Shown: piece by piece, positions 8,580 through 17,096 of the stretch
Numbering within the stretch: position 1 is the first letter of the stretch
How the letters are laid out: the number at the start of each line of letters is the position of its first letter
Assembly: GCA_030685025.1 (NCBI GenBank)
Contig: JAUXWC010000065.1
Location: forward strand, 1-36,487
Source: Rhodoferax sp.
GTDB lineage: Bacteria; Pseudomonadota; Gammaproteobacteria; Burkholderiales; Burkholderiaceae_C
DNA length: 36,487 nt
Direction of reading: 5' to 3'
Made by a program: the position numbers and the translations under genes
The notes under the pieces: generated by a model
The model's input: only the letters and a program-made list of their open reading frames with translations
What the model was told of the DNA's origin: nothing
Database searches by the model: none

Positions 8580-8651
8580 TTGAGCAAATAAAGTTGTGCC
8601 GATTGGTCCGTTCGGCAGCCGGGGCGATGAGAAGTCATTGAGCCCGGCTAA

Positions 8652-8927
<276 letters not shown>

Positions 8928-8949
8928 TGCTTTAAGCTTGAGTTGAGGT

Positions 8950-8972
8950 GTCGCTGCGCCCGCGCCAGCGAC
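8950..8972 (+). other. Hairpin between acpP and fabF
   Basis: GTCGCTG (8950-8956) and CAGCGAC (8966-8972) form a perfect 7-bp stem with a 9-base loop in the 138-base acpP-fabF gap. A smaller GTCC-GCA-GGAC hairpin follows at about 8984-8994. Neither has a U-tract. They may stabilise the 3' end of acpP mRNA or weaken read-through, but that role is inference. Confidence 0.35.
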
Positions 8973-9065
8973 CCTCGTCACTGTCCGCAGGACGGTCGCC
9001 TGCGCACTGGCACGCTGAGGCGCCTGTATCGGTTCCTTTTAGACGAAACACAGAATCGCCAACTT

Positions 9066-10313
9066 ATGTCCCGACGTCGTGTTGTCATTACTGGTTTGGG
9101 ATGCGTCAGCCCCGTGGGAAACACGGTGGAGCAGGCGTGGACCAATTTGCTGGCTGGAAAATCCGGTATCGACTTGATCACCAAGTTCGATGCATCGACC
9201 TTCTCGTGCAAGATTGCGGGGGAGATCAAGGGCTTTGACCTGGAGACCTACATCAGCGCCAAGGAAGCGCGCACGATGGACACCTTCATCCACTACGGCA
9301 TCGCCGCCGCGGCACAAGCCGTGGCGGACTCCGGCCTGCCCACGGGTGACGCGCTGAACGATGATCTGGCGACCCGCATCGGCTGTGTGATTGGTTCTGG
9401 CATTGGCGGTCTGCCGATGATCGAGTCCGTGCATTCCGAGTTTCTCAATCGCGGAGCGCGGCGCATCTCACCGTTTTTCGTGCCATCGACGATTGTCAAC
9501 ATGATTGCCGGCCACGTGTCCATTCACTTTGGATTCAAGGGCCCGAATATCGCAATCGTTACCGCCTGCACCACCGGATTGCATTGCATTGGGGATGCCG
9601 GACGGATGATCGAATATGGCGATGCCGACGTGATGATTGCTGGCGGCTCCGAAGCGACGGTTTCACCCCTGGGCATTGGTGGTTTTGCCGCGATGCGGGC
9701 GCTTTCGGTTCGCAACGATGACCCGACTGCGGCCTCGCGACCCTTCGACAAGGATCGAGACGGGTTTGTGCTGGGCGAGGGCGCGGGGGTGATGGTGCTC
9801 GAAGAGTTCGAACATGCGAAAGCCCGCGGCGCCAGGATCTATGCCGAGTTGGCTGGTTTTGGCATGAGTGCCGATGCTGGCCACATGACCGCGCCCAATA
9901 TGGATGGGCCACGGCGTGCCATGACCAATGCGATGCGCAACGCCGGCGTCAATGCCGATGAAATTGACTATCTGAATGCGCATGGCACGTCGACGCCGTT
10001 GGGGGACATCAACGAAACCAATGCGATCAAGGCAGCCCTTGGCGACGCGGCCAAGAAGACAGTGGTCAATTCCACCAAGTCGATGACCGGACACTTGCTG
10101 GGTGGGGCGGGCGGCATTGAGTCGGTATTCACCGTGTTGGCGCTTTACCATCAGAAGAGTCCGCCGACGATCAATCTGGTGAATCAGGACCCCGAATGCG
10201 ATCTCGACTACTGCGCCAATACGGCACGGGATATGCGCATTGACGTGGCTCTGAAGAACAACTTTGGTTTTGGCGGTACCAACGGGTCCCTGGTGTTCAA
10301 GCGCGCACCCTGA
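9066..10313 (+). CDS. fabF: 3-oxoacyl-ACP synthase II (KAS II) FabF
   Basis: A 415-residue condensing enzyme of the elongation cycle. The nucleophile is Cys168 in [11 protein letters not shown], with His306 in [11 protein letters not shown], and Lys338 and His343 in [14 protein letters not shown]. The C-terminal [14 protein letters not shown] is canonical. The start at 9066 ([12 protein letters not shown]) fits the family; a longer frame back to 8943 would run into the acpP trailer hairpins. It is the last fab gene here; 45 bases later a small membrane protein gene begins. Confidence 0.97.
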   Translation: MSRRRVVITGLGCVSPVGNTVEQAWTNLLAGKSGIDLITKFDASTFSCKIAGEIKGFDLETYISAKEARTMDTFIHYGIAAAAQAVADSGLPTGDALNDDLATRIGCVIGSGIGGLPMIESVHSEFLNRGARRISPFFVPSTIVNMIAGHVSIHFGFKGPNIAIVTACTTGLHCIGDAGRMIEYGDADVMIAGGSEATVSPLGIGGFAAMRALSVRNDDPTAASRPFDKDRDGFVLGEGAGVMVLEEFEHAKARGARIYAELAGFGMSADAGHMTAPNMDGPRRAMTNAMRNAGVNADEIDYLNAHGTSTPLGDINETNAIKAALGDAAKKTVVNSTKSMTGHLLGGAGGIESVFTVLALYHQKSPPTINLVNQDPECDLDYCANTARDMRIDVALKNNFGFGGTNGSLVFKRAP

Positions 10314-10358
10314 CGGACTGTCGCTTCCGGCGCAACGACCACCAGGTTTCACGCCACT

Positions 10359-10823
10359 ATGCATAGCGCCCCAGCGCTTACTTATCCGGTGGGATCATGG
10401 TCCATGCGTCCTTTGTATCTGATCGCCCTGGGAGCCGGTGGCTTTGCTGCGGCGGCCTTCTGGCTGCAGCAATCCGCCGTCAGTGAGGTGCCAGCGGCCG
10501 GGCTTTTTCTGACATGGTTGGCTTGCTTGGGCGCCGCCGTGGGGGCTGCGGGTCGGGATCATGCCGGTGCGTTGAAGTGGAGTGCAGGCCAGTGGACTTG
10601 GGACAGCCGAGGCATTCTCCGTGGCGGTGATCTGACCGTGTTGGTGGATTTGCAGCAAGTGGTCGTTGTCGTGGCGAGGTGTGATGACGGTAGGGCTTTC
10701 GGGTTCTGCCTGCACCGCAATACCGATCCAGTCTTATGGCCGGCGCTGCGTCGCGCGCTGGTCTCGACATCTGGGCATCACGCCAACCCTGTGGACAGCG
10801 CGAACGCCGGAGCGCCCCCATGA
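10359..10823 (+). CDS. Small inner-membrane protein, YgfX-like
   Basis: A 154-residue protein. Two hydrophobic helices lie near the N-terminus (about residues 18-38 and 46-65). A short soluble domain with a Trp-rich LKWSAGQWTW segment follows, then LHRNTDPVLWPALRRALVS. That layout (two helices, then a W-x(n)-W strand, then DP-x-x-W-x-x-LRRAL) resembles YgfX/CptA-type proteins, but identity is low and this is an inference. The start is uncertain: 10359 has only a weak AGG upstream, and ATG 10404 is possible. Its TGA overlaps the rpoE ATG as ATGA, which places it as a translationally coupled first gene of the sigma-E operon. Confidence 0.7.
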   Translation: MHSAPALTYPVGSWSMRPLYLIALGAGGFAAAAFWLQQSAVSEVPAAGLFLTWLACLGAAVGAAGRDHAGALKWSAGQWTWDSRGILRGGDLTVLVDLQQVVVVVARCDDGRAFGFCLHRNTDPVLWPALRRALVSTSGHHANPVDSANAGAPP

Positions 10824-11464
10824 CCGAGTCTGGCTCGGCGCCTGCAGTGGCAGGGACGGCTGCTCTCGATGGCGATCAGATACTGGTTGAGCGGTCTGTC
10901 GCGGGTGACCAGCGTGCGTTCGAGTTGTTGGTAATCAAGTACCAGCGCCGCATTCAACGCCTGATTGGCCGCATGGTCCGTGATACGGATCTGGTAGAGG
11001 ACATCGCGCAGGAGACCTTCATTCGGGCCTATCGGGCCCTGCATCAGTTCCGCGGGGAGTCCCAGTTCTACACCTGGCTCTACCGGATTGCCACCAATAC
11101 CGCCAAGAAATACCTGCTCCAGCTCAAGCGTGAGCGGGTTGTTTTCGAAGGGTCCATGCAACTAGATGACGAAGGCGATGAAACTTCTAGACAGAAAAGC
11201 GAACCAACCACTTCTGAGACGCCGGAGTCGATTCTGGCGGCGCGCGAAGTGGCGGCTGCGGTGAACGCGGTGTTGGAAGAGCTGCCGGACGAGTTGCGTC
11301 AGGCCATTACCTTGAGGGAAATGGAAGGGTTGAGCTATGAGGAGATCGCGGAGCTGATGAACTGCCCCATCGGAACCGTTCGATCAAGAATCTTCCGAGC
11401 CCGCGAAGCGGTCTCGGCGCGTGTTAAACCGATGCTGGACAGCCAGTCCGGCAAACGCTGGTAG
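10820..11464 (+). CDS. rpoE: RNA polymerase sigma factor RpoE (AlgU-type ECF sigma)
   Basis: A 214-residue ECF sigma factor of the RpoE/AlgU group. Region 2 contains RAFELLVIKYQRRI, then DTDLVEDIAQETFIRAYRAL and FYTWLYRIATNTAKKYL. Region 4 contains ELPDELRQAITLREMEGLSYEEIAELMNCPIGTVRSRIFRAREAV, the helix-turn-helix for -35 recognition. It directs the envelope-stress regulon. The first ~20 residues before DQILVERSVAGDQ are a little longer than in E. coli. The ATGA overlap with the YgfX-like gene decides the start, and rseA and rseB follow directly. Confidence 0.96.
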   Translation: MTESGSAPAVAGTAALDGDQILVERSVAGDQRAFELLVIKYQRRIQRLIGRMVRDTDLVEDIAQETFIRAYRALHQFRGESQFYTWLYRIATNTAKKYLLQLKRERVVFEGSMQLDDEGDETSRQKSEPTTSETPESILAAREVAAAVNAVLEELPDELRQAITLREMEGLSYEEIAELMNCPIGTVRSRIFRAREAVSARVKPMLDSQSGKRW

Positions 11465-11487
11465 CGGCGGCAGGAGGTGTACAGGCA

Positions 11488-12135
11488 ATGACCGAGCAAG
11501 AAATGAAGCGGTGCGAGGCGATTTCGGCCATGGCAGACGGCCAGTTGGCCGGTGTGGAACTGGCCCAAACGCTGGAGGCGTTGCGCTCTGATGATGCTGC
11601 GGTGGCGACATGGCATCGCTACCACCTTGTGGGTGATGTGATGCGGGGGGGCATGTCCCTTGACACCCGCAGAGAAACCGCATTTATCCAACGTTTACGG
11701 GCGAATCTGGAACAGGAAGTGGCTGCGGTTCGAGTGCATGAGCCGGAGGTATCAAGCACCGAGCGAACCGTCGCGGCCTTGGTGAGGCTGGGCGGGCGGG
11801 CAGAGCGGCCCAGTGCCAATGATGCACGCTTCAAATGGCGTGGGGCGGCTGGCCTGGCGGTGGTGGCGATTGCCGTCACGGTCGGTTGGATGTCGGGTCC
11901 AGGCACACGGCAACCCGTGGGGGGGGCGCCTGCGTTGGCGCAACTACCGGCGCCGTCGGCGAGTCCCGTTGTCGTCATGGGGTTGGCTGAGACGCCGGCC
12001 CGACAACAAATCATGATGCGAGACCCCAAACTGGATCAATGGCTGGCCGCGCATCGACAGTTCGGCGGGGCGTCAGCGCTGCAAATGCCGGTTGGCTTTG
12101 TGCGAAATGCGACTTTTGAGGGGGCTGCACCTTGA
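11488..12135 (+). CDS. rseA: Anti-sigma-E factor RseA (MucA-like)
   Basis: A 215-residue single-pass membrane protein. The N-terminal cytoplasmic domain has the RseA signature (CEAISAMADGQL, then TWHRYHLVGDVMRG), which binds RpoE. One transmembrane helix lies near residues 112-128 (GAAGLAVVAIAVTVGW), and the periplasmic tail ends near a QMPVGFVRNATFEG segment. A good ribosome-binding site (AGGAGGTG) precedes the ATG. It should hold RpoE inactive at the inner membrane until cleaved by site-1 and site-2 proteases. The stop overlaps the rseB start by one base (TGATG). Confidence 0.92.
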   Translation: MTEQEMKRCEAISAMADGQLAGVELAQTLEALRSDDAAVATWHRYHLVGDVMRGGMSLDTRRETAFIQRLRANLEQEVAAVRVHEPEVSSTERTVAALVRLGGRAERPSANDARFKWRGAAGLAVVAIAVTVGWMSGPGTRQPVGGAPALAQLPAPSASPVVVMGLAETPARQQIMMRDPKLDQWLAAHRQFGGASALQMPVGFVRNATFEGAAP

Positions 12136-13196
12136 TGGCATGGGGTCGCATTGGGGTGTTCGCGCGGCGCACTAGACGCGTCGGCTTGGCTGCCGTCATC
12201 GCTGTCTGCTTGATTTCGACGGCCGGGGCTCAGACGGGTGGTTTGCCAGGCGCCGCGACTGCAACGGGCACTGAGGCTGGATTGGATCAACGCAGCGTAC
12301 GGGCCTGGCTGGTTCGCATGCATGAGGCGTCGCGGCGACGGGCCTACATTGGCACTGTTGTTGTTTCCGACGGCGTGAACATGGCAAGCGCGCGGATCTG
12401 GCACGTCTGCGATGGGACGCAGCAAATCGAGCGGGTTGTCACGCTAACCGGCGCCCCGCGCACGACATTCAGGCGCAACGACCAGGTCGTCACGTTCTTG
12501 CCTCAGAGCATGGTCGTCGTGACCGAGCGCCGTGAGTCGCTGGGTTTGTTCCCCAATTTGTTGCAGACTGGCGAGGCCACGCTGGGGCAGTTCTATCAGG
12601 TGCGTCAGTCTGGTCACGAGCGGGTGGCAGGGCTTGAGGCAGACGTGATCGTGATTGCGCCACGCGACCGGCTTCGATTTGGTTACCGGATCTGGAGTGA
12701 GCAGGGCAGCGGACTGGCGCTCAAACTGCAGACTTTGAACGTTGACGGCCAGGTGCTGGAGCAAGTCGCGTTTTCCGAGCTTCAGTTGGACGCGCCGGTC
12801 AGCCTGCAAAAGCTCGCCCGCATGATGGGAAGCACCGAGGGTTACCGCATCGAACGGGTCGAGTCGTCGCCAACCACGGCATTGTCGGAGGGTTGGACCA
12901 TTGCCAACCCGGTGCCCGGTTTCCAGTCCGTGAGTTGCCATAAGCGACCAGTGGCGCCGCTCAATGGGAGTGCACCGGAAACCGCGATGCAGTGGGTGTT
13001 CTCCGATGGACTGGGCACAGTGTCTTTATTTGTCCAGCCGTTTGACCCACGGCGTCAACCTGTGGAAGGGGCGACCGCACTGGGTGCGACCCATACGCTG
13101 ACGCGGCGCAATGGGGCGTGGTGGGTGACTGCGGTTGGTGAGGCCCCACTGCAGACTTTGGAAGCGTTCGTGCAGGGCCTTGAGCGCAAGCGATAG
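12135..13196 (+). CDS. rseB: Periplasmic sigma-E regulator RseB (MucB-like)
   Basis: A 353-residue MucB/RseB protein. The N-terminal signal peptide has an Arg-rich start, a hydrophobic core LAAVIAVCLIS and a predicted cleavage after TAGA before QTGG. The N-terminal lipid-sensing domain begins WLVRMHEASRRRAYIGTVVV and includes the typical VTLTGAPRTTFRRNDQVVTF. A smaller C-terminal domain (from about 230) contacts RseA. RseB protects RseA from DegS cleavage. I use ATG 12135 (overlap TGATG with rseA, GAGGGG ten bases upstream) rather than the adjacent TTG. Confidence 0.93.
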   Translation: MAWGRIGVFARRTRRVGLAAVIAVCLISTAGAQTGGLPGAATATGTEAGLDQRSVRAWLVRMHEASRRRAYIGTVVVSDGVNMASARIWHVCDGTQQIERVVTLTGAPRTTFRRNDQVVTFLPQSMVVVTERRESLGLFPNLLQTGEATLGQFYQVRQSGHERVAGLEADVIVIAPRDRLRFGYRIWSEQGSGLALKLQTLNVDGQVLEQVAFSELQLDAPVSLQKLARMMGSTEGYRIERVESSPTTALSEGWTIANPVPGFQSVSCHKRPVAPLNGSAPETAMQWVFSDGLGTVSLFVQPFDPRRQPVEGATALGATHTLTRRNGAWWVTAVGEAPLQTLEAFVQGLERKR

Positions 13197-13230
13197 GTCC
13201 CAATATGGGAGAGGTTTGTGGGCTGTCGGC

Positions 13231-13257
13231 GGAGAGCAATGTCTGCGGACTGTCTGA
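13231..13257 (+). promoter_or_regulatory. Weak sigma-E-like motif upstream of degP
   Basis: TCTGA (13253-13257, in context TGTCTGAAAA) matches the E. coli sigma-E -10 consensus. GGAGAGC (13231-13237) lies 15 bases upstream but matches GGAACTT only in its first three bases. The location, 46-69 bases before degP within its own sigma-E operon, is what makes it plausible. Confidence 0.2.
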
Positions 13258-13302
13258 AAAGTGTGGCGCCGCTGGTGACGCCGTGTTGATGAAAGGTGAA
13301 TG

Positions 13303-14769
13303 ATGATGAGTTTCGATTGGAAGAAGATTCGTTCTGTGGCGCTGGCGGGCGTGTTGGCCGCGACCGCGTCCCTATCGTTGGTGCCGGTGGTCCCCGCAGC
13401 GGCGCAGACTCGGGCGTTGCCTGATTTCACTGACTTGGTCGAACAGGTTGGCCCATCAGTCGTGAATATTCGCACGCTTGAAAAGGTCTCGCCACGTCAG
13501 GGGCCGGGGCCTGGCGTTGACGAGGATATGCTGGAGTTCTTTCGGCGACACGGCTTGCCCATGCCGAATATTCCGCGGCAGGCCCCAAGACCGAATCGAC
13601 CGGCGCCTCAGGACGAAGAACAACCCCGTGGCGTGGGTTCGGGCTTCATTCTTTCCGCCGATGGCTACATCATGACGAACGCACATGTGGTGGACGGCGC
13701 CGACGAGGTGTTGGTAACGCTGACCGACAAGCGCGAATTTAAGGCCAGGATCATTGGCGCTGATAAGCGCTCCGATGTGGCGGTCGTGAAGATCGAAGCC
13801 AGCGGGCTTCCGGCCGTTCGAGTCGGTGATGTCAACCGCCTGAAAGTGGGCGAGTGGGTGATGGCCATTGGCTCGCCATTCGGGTTCGAGAGTACCGTTA
13901 CAGCCGGCATTGTCAGTGCCAAGCAGCGCGATACCGGTGAGTACCTACCCTTCATTCAGACCGATGTCGCCATCAACCCCGGAAACTCCGGCGGGCCGCT
14001 GATCAACATGCGTGGCGAGGTGGTTGGCATCAATAGCCAGATCTATTCCCGCTCGGGCGGTTTCATGGGCATCTCGTTCGCCATTCCGATGGACGAGGCG
14101 ATGCGCGTCAGCGATCAGTTGCGCGCGTCCGGGCGGGTATCGCGCGGGCGAATTGGCGTCCAGATTGGACCGGTAAACAAGGAAGTGGCGGAGTCGATTG
14201 GCCTGGGCAAACCCCATGGCGCACAGGTGATTGGCGTCGAGCCCGGCGCCCCGGCGGAAAAGGCGGGCGTCGAGGCGGGTGACATCATCGTCAAGTTCGA
14301 TGGCAAGACGATTGAGAAGTCGTCCGACCTGCCACGACTTGTCGGCGCGACCAAGCCTGGTAGTAAGGTAAGTTTGACCGTGTTTCGGCGGGGTGCCAGC
14401 AAAGAGCTGACCGTTATCATCGCCGAGATCGAGGCCGACAAGCCCACGAAAAAGGCGGTCGATAAGGGTGGCAAACCGAAGGCGGCTGGCGCGTCTCAGG
14501 TCTTGGGTCTGACTGTCAGTGAATTGTCCGAGGACCAGCGCAAAGAGCTGAAGATCAAGGGTGGGGTGCGAGTCGAGACGGCCACGGAAGGCGCTGCCCG
14601 CGCTGGATTGCGTGAAGGTGATGTGATTGTTGCGGTGGCCAACAACGAGGTCGATAGCGTGAAGACATTCGAGGCGATTGCTGGCAAGCTCGACAAGACC
14701 AAGTCGGTGGTCGTGCTGGTTCGTCGCGGCGAGATGGCTCAGTATGCGGTGATTCGCCCAACTCGCTAG
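13303..14769 (+). CDS. degP: Periplasmic serine protease DegP/MucD-type
   Basis: A ~488-residue HtrA protease/chaperone. It has a signal peptide (about 1-34, cleavage near PAAAQT) and a trypsin-like domain with the triad His128 (TNAHVVDG), Asp158 (SDVAVVKIE) and Ser229 (GNSGGPL). A Pro-rich LA-loop insert spans about residues 66-108. PDZ1 (about 255-350) and PDZ2 (about 395-485) follow. It degrades misfolded envelope proteins and belongs to the sigma-E response, matching its place after rseB. Three tandem ATGs (13300, 13303, 13306) follow AAAGGTGA; spacing favours the second or third. Tandem terminators follow the gene. Confidence 0.95.
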   Translation: MMSFDWKKIRSVALAGVLAATASLSLVPVVPAAAQTRALPDFTDLVEQVGPSVVNIRTLEKVSPRQGPGPGVDEDMLEFFRRHGLPMPNIPRQAPRPNRPAPQDEEQPRGVGSGFILSADGYIMTNAHVVDGADEVLVTLTDKREFKARIIGADKRSDVAVVKIEASGLPAVRVGDVNRLKVGEWVMAIGSPFGFESTVTAGIVSAKQRDTGEYLPFIQTDVAINPGNSGGPLINMRGEVVGINSQIYSRSGGFMGISFAIPMDEAMRVSDQLRASGRVSRGRIGVQIGPVNKEVAESIGLGKPHGAQVIGVEPGAPAEKAGVEAGDIIVKFDGKTIEKSSDLPRLVGATKPGSKVSLTVFRRGASKELTVIIAEIEADKPTKKAVDKGGKPKAAGASQVLGLTVSELSEDQRKELKIKGGVRVETATEGAARAGLREGDVIVAVANNEVDSVKTFEAIAGKLDKTKSVVVLVRRGEMAQYAVIRPTR

Positions 14770-14795
14770 CATCGCGATCAGCTTGCCTCGCCTTT

Positions 14796-14828
14796 AAACC
14801 CCATGCCACCGTCGGGATTGGGGTTTTT
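14796..14828 (+). terminator. Rho-independent terminator after degP (first of two)
   Basis: AAACCCCA (14796-14803) pairs with TGGGGTTT (14819-14826), followed by further Ts. The loop is 15 bases. It lies 26 bases after the degP stop. Confidence 0.75.
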
Positions 14829-14837
14829 GATCACTCA

Positions 14838-14873
14838 AACCGACTCCATTCGGAAGAATTCGGTTTTCTTTTT
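14838..14873 (+). terminator. Second terminator-like hairpin after degP
   Basis: AACCGA (14838-14843) pairs with TCGGTT (14860-14865). An inner ATTC/GAAT stem is closed by a GGAA loop, and TTCTTTTTC follows. This tandem arrangement would strongly insulate the sigma-E operon from lepA. Confidence 0.5.
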
Positions 14874-15164
14874 CTGAGGCTGGCGCCCTTGGAAATGTGT
14901 GCGCTCGCTCACTTATTCTAGCGACAAGTGCCGTTTTGGTTAGAATGGAGGTTGCCAACGACGGATTACTGGCATATTGAAACCACGTCAGTTCATCTCT
15001 TGGGATGAATTGACGGAACTCACAGGCGCTCCACAGTTCACCCACATGTTGTCCAAGCATTCATTCACTTTAATTGTTAATAAGCTGTGTATAAAATAAT
15101 TGTTGTAGCCCTGCAACTTCGCTTCTCTCTTGGTTTTGGGGCTGTACGGCGGGTTCTTTTTGCC

Positions 15165-15170
15165 TACAAT
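15165..15170 (+). promoter_or_regulatory. Candidate -10 box in the lepA upstream gap
   Basis: TACAAT in the context TTTTTGCCTACAATG. Initiation a few bases downstream would give a transcript of about 65 nucleotides ending at the 15211-15241 terminator. No good -35 hexamer lies 16-18 bases upstream, so the support is weak. Confidence 0.22.
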
Positions 15171-15210
15171 GAAGCTCCAGCTATCGCAGTTGCCAAAGAT
15201 TGTTGGTTCG

Positions 15211-15241
15211 GGGCGCGTCAATATTCGACGCGCCCTTTTTT
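15211..15241 (+). terminator. Strong Rho-independent terminator upstream of lepA
   Basis: GGGCGCGTC (15211-15219) and GACGCGCCC (15227-15235) form a perfect 9-bp GC-rich stem with loop AATATTC, followed by six Ts. It lies 44 bases before the lepA ATG and about 380 bases beyond the degP terminators. Confidence 0.88.
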
Positions 15242-15284
15242 CTTGTCTCCTCGTTTCAATTCAATCACTTGACGCTTCTCGTTG

Positions 15285-17096
15285 ATGAATCACATCAGAA
15301 ATTTTTCGATCATCGCGCACATTGATCATGGCAAATCCACATTGGCGGACCGACTGATTCAGCGCTGCGGCGGCTTGGCTGATCGTGAGATGGAGGCGCA
15401 GGTTCTGGATTCGATGGACATCGAGAAGGAGCGTGGGATAACCATCAAGGCACAGACCGCCGCACTCAAGTACAAGGCGCTCGATGGAGTGGTCTACAAC
15501 CTCAACTTGATTGACACGCCAGGCCATGTCGACTTCTCTTATGAAGTGAGCCGATCCTTGTCGGCCTGCGAAGGCGCGCTGCTGGTGGTCGACGCCAGCC
15601 AGGGCGTGGAAGCTCAGACGGTGGCCAATTGCTACACCGCGCTGGATCTGGGTGTTGAGGTGGTGCCGGTGCTCAACAAGATGGACCTGCCCAACGCCGA
15701 TCCAGAAAACGCGCGCTCGGAGATCGAGGATGTCATCGGCATCGATGCGAGTCACGCGATCGCGTGCTCGGCCAAGACCGGAATGGGCATTGAGGAAATC
15801 CTTGAGGCCGTGGTCGCCCGCATTCCGCCGCCAAAGGGCAACCCCAATGGCCCCTTGCGCGCCATGATCGTCGACAGTTGGTTTGACAGCTACGTGGGTG
15901 TGGTGATGCTGGTGCGGGTGGTGGATGGTCGCCTGGCAAAAGGCGAGCGCATCAAGATGATGGCCAGCGGTGCCATGTACAACGCCGACAACCTGGGCGT
16001 GTTCACACCCGCCAACGAGTCGCGGGTATCTCTAGAGGCGGGTGAAGTCGGCTACGTCATTGCCGGTATTCGCGAGTTGCAGGCAGCCAAGGTGGGCGAC
16101 ACCATCACCTTGATCAAGCCGGGCACGGGGGGCGCCGCCTTCACCGCCACTGAACCGCTGCCGGGTTTCAAGGAGATTCAGCCGCAGGTCTTTGCGGGCC
16201 TCTATCCAACCGAGGCCAACCAATACGAAGGCCTGCGTGACAGCTTGGAGAAGTTGAAACTCAATGACTCATCGCTACACTACGAGCCCGAGGTGTCCCA
16301 GGCCTTGGGCTTTGGTTTTCGCTGCGGTTTCCTGGGACTGTTGCACATGGAGATCGTGCAGGAACGCCTGGAGCGTGAGTTTGACCAGGATTTGATAACC
16401 ACCGCCCCCAGCGTGGTCTATCAGGTGGTCAAGTCCGACGGCGAAGTGGTGATGGTCGAGAACCCATCCAAGATGCCAGAGCAGGGCCGCATGGACGAAA
16501 TTCGCGAGCCCATCGTCACCGTGCACCTTTACATGCCGCAGGACTACGTCGGCGCCGTCATGACGCTGGCCAACCAGAAGCGCGGTGTGCAGATGAACAT
16601 GGCTTACCACGGTCGGCAGGTGATGCTTACCTATGAGATGCCGCTAGCGGAGATCGTGCTCGATTTCTTCGACAAGCTCAAGTCGGTGTCCAGGGGCTAC
16701 GCCTCGATGGACTACGACTTCAAGGAGTACCGCCCCGCGGACGTGGTCAAGGTCGACATTTTGCTCAACGGTGAACGGGTCGATGCCTTGTCGATCATTG
16801 TGCACCGGTCCCAGTCGCAGTACCGGGGTCGGGCCGTTGTTGCCAAGATGCGCGAGATCATTTCAAGACAGATGTACGACGTGGCGATCCAGGCTGCCAT
16901 AGGGGCCAACATCATTGCGCGTGAGACAATCAAGGCGCTGCGAAAGAACGTGATTGCCAAGTGCTACGGCGGCGACATCTCGCGCAAACGCAAGCTCCTG
17001 GAGAAGCAGAAGGCTGGCAAAAAACGCATGAAGCAAATTGGTTCGGTGGAAGTTCCGCAAGAGGCCTTCCTGGCCATTTTGCAAGTGGAGGATTGA
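15285..17096 (+). CDS. lepA: Elongation factor 4 (LepA), ribosome back-translocase GTPase
   Basis: A 603-residue translational GTPase. G1 is AHIDHGKST and G2 lies in [14 protein letters not shown]3 is DTPGHVDF, G4 is NKMDLP and G5 is CSAKTG. The elongation-factor domains follow ([19 protein letters not shown]), and the LepA-specific C-terminal domain contains the [33 protein letters not shown] region (written here only as its key run ending in the KCYGGD motif). ATG 15285 is used; the TTG three bases earlier is less likely. No strong ribosome-binding site is seen. The stop TGA shares its last base with the lepB ATG. Confidence 0.97.
   Translation: MNHIRNFSIIAHIDHGKSTLADRLIQRCGGLADREMEAQVLDSMDIEKERGITIKAQTAALKYKALDGVVYNLNLIDTPGHVDFSYEVSRSLSACEGALLVVDASQGVEAQTVANCYTALDLGVEVVPVLNKMDLPNADPENARSEIEDVIGIDASHAIACSAKTGMGIEEILEAVVARIPPPKGNPNGPLRAMIVDSWFDSYVGVVMLVRVVDGRLAKGERIKMMASGAMYNADNLGVFTPANESRVSLEAGEVGYVIAGIRELQAAKVGDTITLIKPGTGGAAFTATEPLPGFKEIQPQVFAGLYPTEANQYEGLRDSLEKLKLNDSSLHYEPEVSQALGFGFRCGFLGLLHMEIVQERLEREFDQDLITTAPSVVYQVVKSDGEVVMVENPSKMPEQGRMDEIREPIVTVHLYMPQDYVGAVMTLANQKRGVQMNMAYHGRQVMLTYEMPLAEIVLDFFDKLKSVSRGYASMDYDFKEYRPADVVKVDILLNGERVDALSIIVHRSQSQYRGRAVVAKMREIISRQMYDVAIQAAIGANIIARETIKALRKNVIAKCYGGDISRKRKLLEKQKAGKKRMKQIGSVEVPQEAFLAILQVED

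Larger units (their letters stand above)
14770..15284. other. 515-base gap between degP and lepA
   Basis: No convincing protein gene is seen. The gap begins with two tandem terminators for degP, then unique sequence containing a perfect GGAGGT (14947-14952) with no ATG or GTG at useful distance. A 40-codon frame runs 14977-15099, needing a TTG start, with no known homologue that I recognise. A markedly AT-rich stretch (about 15060-15105) follows, then a TACAAT (15165-15170), and finally a strong terminator (15211-15241) upstream of lepA. The extra terminator implies a short transcript distinct from degP, or an attenuator in the lepA leader. Confidence 0.6.

Noticed and set aside
14988-15221. 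Minus-strand open frame (77 codons) in the degP-lepA gap
   Set aside because: It starts inside the strong lepA-side terminator stem, has no ribosome-binding site and no recognisable motif.
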